A stretch of DNA of 23,611 nt, from IMG/VR virus record IMGVR_UViG_3300032011_000135, positions 1 to 23,611 of that record. One strand, 5' to 3'. The notes under the pieces were generated by a model that was not told the origin of the DNA, did no database searches, and saw nothing but the letters and a program-made list of their open reading frames with translations. This document shows positions 23,282 to 23,611 of the stretch, one piece after another; positions within the stretch are counted from its first letter, which is position 1, and every line of letters begins with the position of its first letter. The DNA comes from a virus. A program made the translations under genes and the position numbers.

Positions 23282-23611
23282 ATGGCAGTATTAGATCCAA
23301 GCGAACTTATGTTTAAGGCCTTTGAACCAAAGGTACAAAACAGATTTGTAATGTATGTTGAAAACATTCCTTCATTTATGGTAAAGAATGTTAAAGCACC
23401 TACTTTCACTGATAACATTATAAAATTAGATCACGTTAACTCTTATAGAAAAATTAGAGGAAAAAGAGAGTGGGAAGATATAACAATGACTCTATATGAT
23501 CCAGTAACTCCATCTGGTGCTCAAGCTGTTATGGAATGGGCTAGATTAGGATACGAATCAGTAACTGGTAGAGCAGGTTATTCAGATTTCTACAAAAAAG
23601 ATTTAACTCTA
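23282..23611 (+). CDS. Tail tube protein (gp19-like), 3' partial
   Basis: The first 110 codons are present and open to the right edge. The protein begins MAVLDPSELMFKAFEPKVQN, followed by RFVMYVENIPSFMVKNVKAP (21-40), then an R-x-I-x-G-x-R-x-W segment (RKIRGKREWEDITMTLYDP, about 56-74) and QAVMEWARLGYE. This is the usual opening of T4-type tail tube subunits (about 160-200 residues), which stack as hexamers to form the inner tube inside the sheath. It follows the sheath gene as in T4-like phages. It is missed by methods that require a stop codon. The ATG is set by the A-rich leader, the promoter-like element 11 bases upstream and the good match of the first residues. Confidence 0.93.
   Translation, partial: MAVLDPSELMFKAFEPKVQNRFVMYVENIPSFMVKNVKAPTFTDNIIKLDHVNSYRKIRGKREWEDITMTLYDPVTPSGAQAVMEWARLGYESVTGRAGYSDFYKKDLTL

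Overview
The window is a late structural region of an AT-rich tailed phage with a contractile tail (myovirus, T4-like tail proteins). Every supported gene is on the + strand and packed almost without gaps. The anchors are a full-length tail sheath protein (gp18-like) at 21489-23240, followed by the start of a tail tube protein (gp19-like) running off the right edge. Everything to the left looks like fibre, adhesin or small accessory virion genes. The fibre families (GIGTT-type shaft repeats, LamG lectin domains, collagen-like segment) resemble those of uncultured marine phages. Only 1 of 14 gene starts (11030) has a convincing Shine-Dalgarno sequence and the rest have A/T-rich leaders, so I infer, moderately, a Bacteroidota (flavobacterial-type) host. 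No tRNA, integrase, transposase or CRISPR was seen, and no gene-free stretch exceeds 300 bases.

Layout. 2-2077: 5'-truncated spike or fibre protein with a discoidin-like (F5/8C) domain and a probable beta-helix. 2080-4758: 892-residue fibre with GIGTT shaft repeats and a recognisable C-terminal knob. 4771-9392: five consecutive LamG-type proteins, mostly joined by TAATG stop/start overlaps; a sixth lies at 9758-10972, after a conserved small protein at 9418-9753. They come in two architectures, a short form (lectin domain only) and a long form (an extra module of about 150-170 residues inserted after the N-terminal tag). 11030-19705: a 2891-residue giant fibre. A same-frame open region (19706-20083) follows its TAA stop and looks like a detached C-terminal domain. 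20094-21338: a collagen-like protein, a small DUF7936-like protein and a coiled-coil protein. 21489 onward: tail sheath and tail tube.

How it works together (inference): sheath and tube build the contractile tail, while the fibres, LamG proteins and collagen-like protein would form an elaborate, carbohydrate-binding adhesion apparatus. A 13-base element, TATTTATAATAAA, lies just upstream of four starts (9418, 20621, 21489, 23282) with shortened versions before 11030 and 21489; it probably marks late transcription units. The most interesting observations are this element and its puzzling strand relation to the T4 late promoter, the stop codon splitting the giant fibre from its in-frame extension, the sign that the giant fibre is a fusion of fibre units, and the two-architecture LamG array.
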